Of a DNA stretch of 64,000 bases, positions 44,041 through 64,000 are shown one piece after another; positions within the stretch are counted from its first letter, which is position 1; every line of letters begins with the position of its first letter. Below the pieces are notes generated by a model, which saw only the letters and a list, made by a program, of their open reading frames with translations, ran no database searches and had not been told where the DNA came from. The stretch is from assembly GCA_021613335.1 (NCBI GenBank), contig JAJTWR010000465.1:111001-175000 (forward strand), given 5' to 3'. The stretch comes from Whitmania pigra (Eukaryota; Annelida; Clitellata; Hirudinida; Haemopidae). Both the position numbers and the translations under genes were made by a program.

Positions 44041-45008
44041 GGGTCATGGGGAAATTGTTTATTTATAAATAACAACAATCCAAAAATTGGAAAATAGGTT
44101 TATATAAAATCCTTTCCAGATTTTCATAAAAAACGTCTTTCCAAATTGGGTAATGCAGGAGTAAGTGAATATTTACAATTACTTTTGACGAGCACAATTT
44201 ACAGTTGGAAAACTCATAATATAATAGTAACAATTTAAAATTGATTTTGTCTCAATTTAAGATCATTTCGGCAAATGATCAAATTTTCATCATTTGCATG
44301 GACGTTATTTTCACACGAAATTCAAATCATATTATCCTGTAAAAGCATTTCAAATTAATTTGGAAAAGCATTTGCAAAACTTCAAATGAACAAAATCTAA
44401 TAATAAATAAATTTTATTTCTTTAATAAAGAAGGGAAAATATTAATGCTGCATTTGTTTGTACAAAAGTCTTTCTCAATATTCTAAATATTTTAAAAACA
44501 ATTTCAAACAAATATTTTTATTTAATCGTTTTAGTAACAGATAACAATCTACAATTTATAAATTTATAAATTGTATTTATAAATTTATAAATTTATAAAT
44601 TTATAATTTGTATAAATTGTTATAGTATAATATCCATTGCATAATATAATGTTGTTCAATATAGCACATCTTCAATTGATTATGTTGTTGTTTAATAAAC
44701 ATTCAGCATTCTTTATTTCAGAATTGCATTTTATGAGATGCACTTGTATGATGTTTCCGGAACATCGAAATTTAATGACTTGCAACATTTGTTGATATAT
44801 TTTTATAAAATGTGACATTCAACCAACAAACAATTATGTAATGGGGTTAAGAAAACCGAGGTCTTTGTAATAATTTTTATATAGTTTAATTAATTAAAAC
44901 TTAAAATTCAACAAAGCAATCATCGTCGTCATGTTGACCAACACTATAATCGCCATCGTCATCATCATCATCATCATCACTCCTTCCACTCAGACATCGA
45001 TGGAAGCT
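44041..45008. other. Region upstream of semaphorin promoter
   Basis: AT-rich. 44552-44622 is a self-complementary (TTTATAAA)-type repeat. A CAT/CATCGT run lies at 44955-44981 just before the promoter. Confidence 0.45.
44552..44622. repeat. AT-rich palindromic tandem repeat
   Basis: Repeats of tttataaa with short interruptions; each unit is its own reverse complement, so the array can extrude hairpins. Confidence 0.8.
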
Positions 45009-45074
45009 TATAAAAGGAAACGTACGAGCATTCCTTCGCCTCGGAGTTGTCAACAACAAGAACAACATGAACAA
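45009..45074 (+). promoter_or_regulatory. TATA promoter and 5' leader exon of semaphorin gene
   Basis: TATAAAAG at 45009-45016. About 25-30 bases on is a plausible start (near 45040), and a short exon ends with donor aacaa|gtgagc at 45074. A matching acceptor (taataacag) precedes 45371. Splicing these would give a 24-codon upstream ORF from ATG 45067 that stops at 45437, 15 bases before the semaphorin ATG at 45452. This is inference from signals only. Confidence 0.4.
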
Positions 45075-45451
45075 GTGAGCACATATTGAAATTATTTCAA
45101 ATTATTAATAAATTTAAAACGATGAATATTTAAAATTATTTTTGAAATAAAACAAGTCGTGTAACTTTAATTTCAGTGATAACATACTGCTTCTTTAAAA
45201 ATCTAACCGCTTCAATTTCAATTACAATTCGTTACAATTCCTAAATGGTAAACTTAAATACTAATTGCATGAATATTTAATTTAAAAAAAAATATAATAA
45301 AAGCTACCAAATGCCATTTTGTTATTGCAATATTTAGAAAAGTAATTAAGATGATACGATTTAATAACAGGAAACTTGAAATCTCCATCATTATCATCAC
45401 CAACAACTTATCATCAACAACAGCATCAATGAATTGAACTTCTTCAACAAC

Positions 45452-59917
<14,466 letters not shown>

Positions 59918-60585
59918 GTATTTAAATTATTAAATGTATTTAAATTATTTTTTGCTAATTAATTTTATTTGTAATTATTTTAAAACTTAAATAATTAAAT
60001 GTTTTTCATTTAAATTTACTTTCAATATCATTTTTTAAAAATTGTTTCTAACTTTATTTTAAGACTTAATGCTCTAATTGTTTTGATGGTGTTTATTAAA
60101 ATCTCGAAATTTCAAGGAAAATATGAAAAGATTGAACAGAATAAGCTTACGAACAGTTTTAAATGTTGAATATTAATAGTATAATATACAAATAACAAAG
60201 ATGGTAATGATAACAATGATAACAGTTACTTTGATCACAACAACTGACATCATAATCAACTTGCAAACAGGAAATTTTGCTTGAAAACCTTTTCCTTCGA
60301 AAAGTTACGAGGCCCAAAAGATGTTCTCGAGCTTGAAAATGCATAACTAAATGAAAATTCGAATAATTTAAACAAAAATTTGAATAATTTAAATAAACAT
60401 TTGAATAATTAAAATTAAATAGAAATTGGAATAATTGGATTGATGTGAATGAATAAGTGAATGAATGCATTGATTGGCGGAAAGAGTGAATAAAAAGTAC
60501 CACTTGAAAGAAGGAAATTGTCCCAAAATTGTTATTGGAGCTTCAAAGGATGTCTTGATTGTTTTTCATCTCAGAAGCATCTGCG
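59918..60585. other. Start of semaphorin intron 2
   Basis: AT-rich, no exon recognised. Imperfect repeats of gaataatttaaa/aaacatttga near 60360-60430. Confidence 0.4.
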
Positions 60586-61204
60586 TATGTTGTATGTGGT
60601 TGGTATGTTTGTATGTTGTTGGTTGTTTTGTATGTTGAAGGTATGTTGTATGTGGTTGGTATGTTTGTATGTTGTTGGTTGTTTTGTATGTTGTTGGTAT
60701 GTTTGTATGTTGTTGGTATGTTTGTATGTTTGTATGTTGTTGGTTGTTTTGTATGTTGTTGGTATGTTTGTATGTTGCTGGTATGTTTGTATGTTGTTGG
60801 TTGTTTTGTATGTTGTTGGTATGTTTGTATGTTGTTGGTATGTTTGTATGTTGTTGGTATGTTTGTATGTTGTTGGTATGTTTGTATGTTGTTGGTATGT
60901 TTGTATGTTGTTGGTATGTTTGTATGTTGTTGGTTGTTTTGTATGTTGTTGGTATGTTTGTATGTTGTTGGTATGTTTTGTATGTTGTTGGTATGTTTGT
61001 ATGTTGTTGGTTGTTTTGTATGTTGTTGGTATGTTTGTATGTTGCTGGTATGTTTGTATGTTGCTGGTATGTTTGTATGTTGTTGGTTGATGTTTGTATG
61101 TTGTTGGTATGTTTGTATGTTGTTGGTATGTCTGTATGTTGTTGGTTGTTTTGTATGTTGTTGGTATGTTTGTATGTTGTTGGTTGATGTTTGTGTGTTG
61201 CTGG
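60586..61204 (+). repeat. 19 bp minisatellite, about 32 units, two unit types
   Basis: Two unit types dominate: tatgttgttggtatgtttg and tatgttgttggttgttttg. A few units carry ctgg, gtgg or a shortened form. The 19-base unit has no stop codon in any plus-strand frame, so all three frames look open for 170-220 codons (Cys/Val/Leu-rich strings). There is no start context, domain or splice support, so these are not genes. Confidence 0.95.
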
Positions 61205-63337
61205 AGGCTATTGTTTTAACATAATGACGTGATGATTTAGATTTATTTTAGCTTAACAGAACAAATCCAAAGAGTGTAAATTTAATAAATGAGCAAATAA
61301 ACCTACATAATTGCTTACTTGAAGCATTGTTGAACATTAAAAATTATTACATTCAGAGAATATTAACCTTTTTAATAGTATATTATTAATTATACATTAT
61401 TAATACATTATTAGTGCAGAAAAGTCATTTATTTATTTGAGAGTTTCTCTTCTGGTTTTAGAAGCATTTTATTGGATCAAAGAAGAAAAAGAAGAAGGTA
61501 CAACAGAATTAAGAAACGAATGAAAATAACTCAAGCGTCGATGGGGAAGCACACATTCGTTAAATTAACAGAACTTCACTGCCGTATTTAACCAGCAATA
61601 ACTAATTAAATAATTAATTAAGTAAAACAACATTTACTAAGTACAACTTAAAAGATTTTTATAAAGAACAATCATTGAATTAATTTAATTCGAAGACTAA
61701 AGAACATAAATGTTATCTTATTGATGAAGGAAAGGAATAATTTTAGTGAAACAATTACGAAAAATAAATGTTAATTATAAATAATTATGTTCGAAACTTC
61801 ATTTCTTTGTAATGTATTAATTAATTTTTAAGATTATATTATACCTTCATAAAGCAACATACTTCATTCAAATGTTCAACAGTGCTATATGAAACTGTAT
61901 TTACTTTAAACAAATTTCTAGTAAGCAACACTTAATAGTTGTTTAACTGTTTTAAGTAAGCATGGGACTTTCTTACGTTCCATTCAAAGTTTTTGAAAGT
62001 TCAGAACAAAATTATTTAAGAACTCAAATAAAACCGATTATTCGGAAATTCGGTTGTAATCGGATTTCTGAAAAATATTTATATTAAAAATATAAAATAT
62101 TATAATATAATAATATAAATTAAAACTTTTTAATAAAAAAATTTCTTAATGATAGACACAGAATAAAGTTCTTTGGTTTCAATTAAGTATGTTTGCTTTA
62201 CTTCCTTATGTTACCTTTTTGCTTCTAGCTACATGCCTCGTTGTACCTATCTCCTCTGGAGTTATTTTACTAAATCAGATAGTAAACATGAAGCCACTTG
62301 TAATAAATGAAAGCATATTTTAGGGTTTAAGAAGTCCTCAACATCTTGAGTTATCTGAAGATGAGGCAACAAACGAAGTTTCACAGCTTAAAAGAAAAAT
62401 AGAAATCTATCTCACCTTACCTAAGCAGGTCGAACGCTCTCAGGTAACTCATGAACTTTTGATTTATTGGAAGCAGCAACACCATGCCATGCCACTCCTG
62501 GCCAAACTTGGATTTTCTTCTGTTCCCTGTTATCGGCTTCAGACAACATTGACTATATTTCCATTATGAACCTCACTCCAGAAACTATTTCTATCGTTAC
62601 CTGGGTAGCAGAAGTCCAAAGTTAAGGTTAACAACTGGAACTATGTTTCTGAAGGTGAAGAGACTGACTATTATATAATATTGTAAATTTTAGCACATCT
62701 TCTGACGATCAAATGAAGAATCAATTATCTACACGTGTTCAAATGATTACTTCAATTTATTTAGTCTTATACAATATCACTCACTCATGGAGAAGAGAAT
62801 AGTTGGATGCATTATTTTGTAGTTGTGTTATTTCCGAAAAATTTCCGAATAACTTCGATCTTTTAGGTTCGGTTTCCGAAATTAAATTTTTTTCCCGATT
62901 AAAACCAAATATGCGGAAGAAAATTATTTCCGATTGCGTACGAATTCACATAAAACCGATTGTCGAAGTCCATGCTAAATAATTAAAAATAATATCAAAC
63001 GACTTTGCATTAACAAACTGCACACAAGTTTAATGATCATAATTTTCTTTATATATGTGGTTAGACAAATTTAATATTATTATATTCTTTATATATGGTT
63101 AGACATTCAATCCATATTTTTGTTTTCTGAAAGAAACATTTAAAAATTTAAGGAACATTTAAGGAAATTCGAAGCAAAAATGAAACAAAATTAGGTAAGT
63201 TTAATAATTTCGGATTTCGAAATAAAATTGTATCTAATCATTTGCTGTGACATCAGATGCTTTAGAATACAATAATTTAATGACAGAACCAAATAGTCTC
63301 CATTATCTTCATTTTTTCTGATAACAAAAGTATCTGG
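61205..63337. other. Semaphorin intron 2, no supported gene
   Basis: AT-rich. A short open segment after an AG at 61462 is phase-compatible with semaphorin exon 2 but is Lys/Arg-rich and does not look like sema domain. 62240-62640 has slightly higher GC and broken open frames, possibly transposon debris. ccgatt/aatcgg motifs occur near 62035-62065 and 62860-62960. Confidence 0.35.
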
Positions 63338-63965
<628 letters not shown>

Positions 63966-64000
63966 AGTCCCTTTACGAGTTTTCAAAATATTTTTGTGAA

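Noticed and set aside
60518..61224. Three overlapping long plus-strand ORFs rich in Cys, Val and Leu
   Set aside because: They run through a 19 bp minisatellite that has no stop in any frame; there is no start, splice or domain support.
61463..61589. Segment in the right phase to follow semaphorin exon 2
   Set aside because: It is Lys/Arg-rich and lacks the D/N-x-hydrophobic-x-L pattern that should follow VGAR in a sema domain.

Overview
This is a piece of an AT-rich invertebrate animal genome. The genes are split by GT-AG introns and encode animal families: an alpha-2-macroglobulin/thioester protein, an F5/8C-like lectin with a PAN domain, a 60 kDa lysophospholipase-type asparaginase with ankyrin repeats, an SH2-kinase, a heparanase and a semaphorin. 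Three tRNA-derived SINE families, LINE, hAT and piggyBac relics and very long microsatellites fill the space between them. I cannot name the species.

Layout. 1-6.2 kb: a hAT DNA transposon with an 8 bp target duplication and a SINE nested inside it, then three minus-strand exons of an alpha-2-macroglobulin family gene with a LINE in one intron. 6.3-8.0 kb: a small three-exon secreted lectin-like gene. 8-15.9 kb: repeats, a second complete but dead hAT element, one orphan candidate exon and a SINE. 16.0-21.4 kb: a 13-exon asparaginase/ankyrin gene whose splice phases close to one 682-residue frame. 22.2-25.3 kb: a convergent, intronless 1039-residue SH2-pseudokinase. 25.4-30.1 kb: SINEs and a piggyBac relic. 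30.2-39.0 kb: an 11-exon heparanase (503 residues) whose introns 1 and 4 are packed with transposon debris and a (TTA)n tract. 39-45 kb: microsatellites and a LINE fragment. 45.0-64 kb: promoter and first two coding exons of a semaphorin, with a 14.2 kb first coding intron containing many simple and tandem repeats; the rest of the gene lies beyond the window.

The genes do not form a pathway or operon. Several encode secreted or extracellular proteins (macroglobulin, lectin, heparanase, semaphorin). The most notable biological points are: the asparaginase has Cys where the family has its nucleophilic Thr; the kinase has lost the VAIK Lys, HRD Asp, catalytic-loop Asn, DFG Asp and even the SH2 phosphotyrosine Arg while keeping a 3.1 kb open frame; and one SINE family shares its 3' tail with LINE 3' ends, one of which runs straight into a 285 bp (TTA)n tract.

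I found no CRISPR array, rRNA or functional-looking tRNA gene. All exon joins are by eye, from splice dinucleotides, phase and family resemblance.
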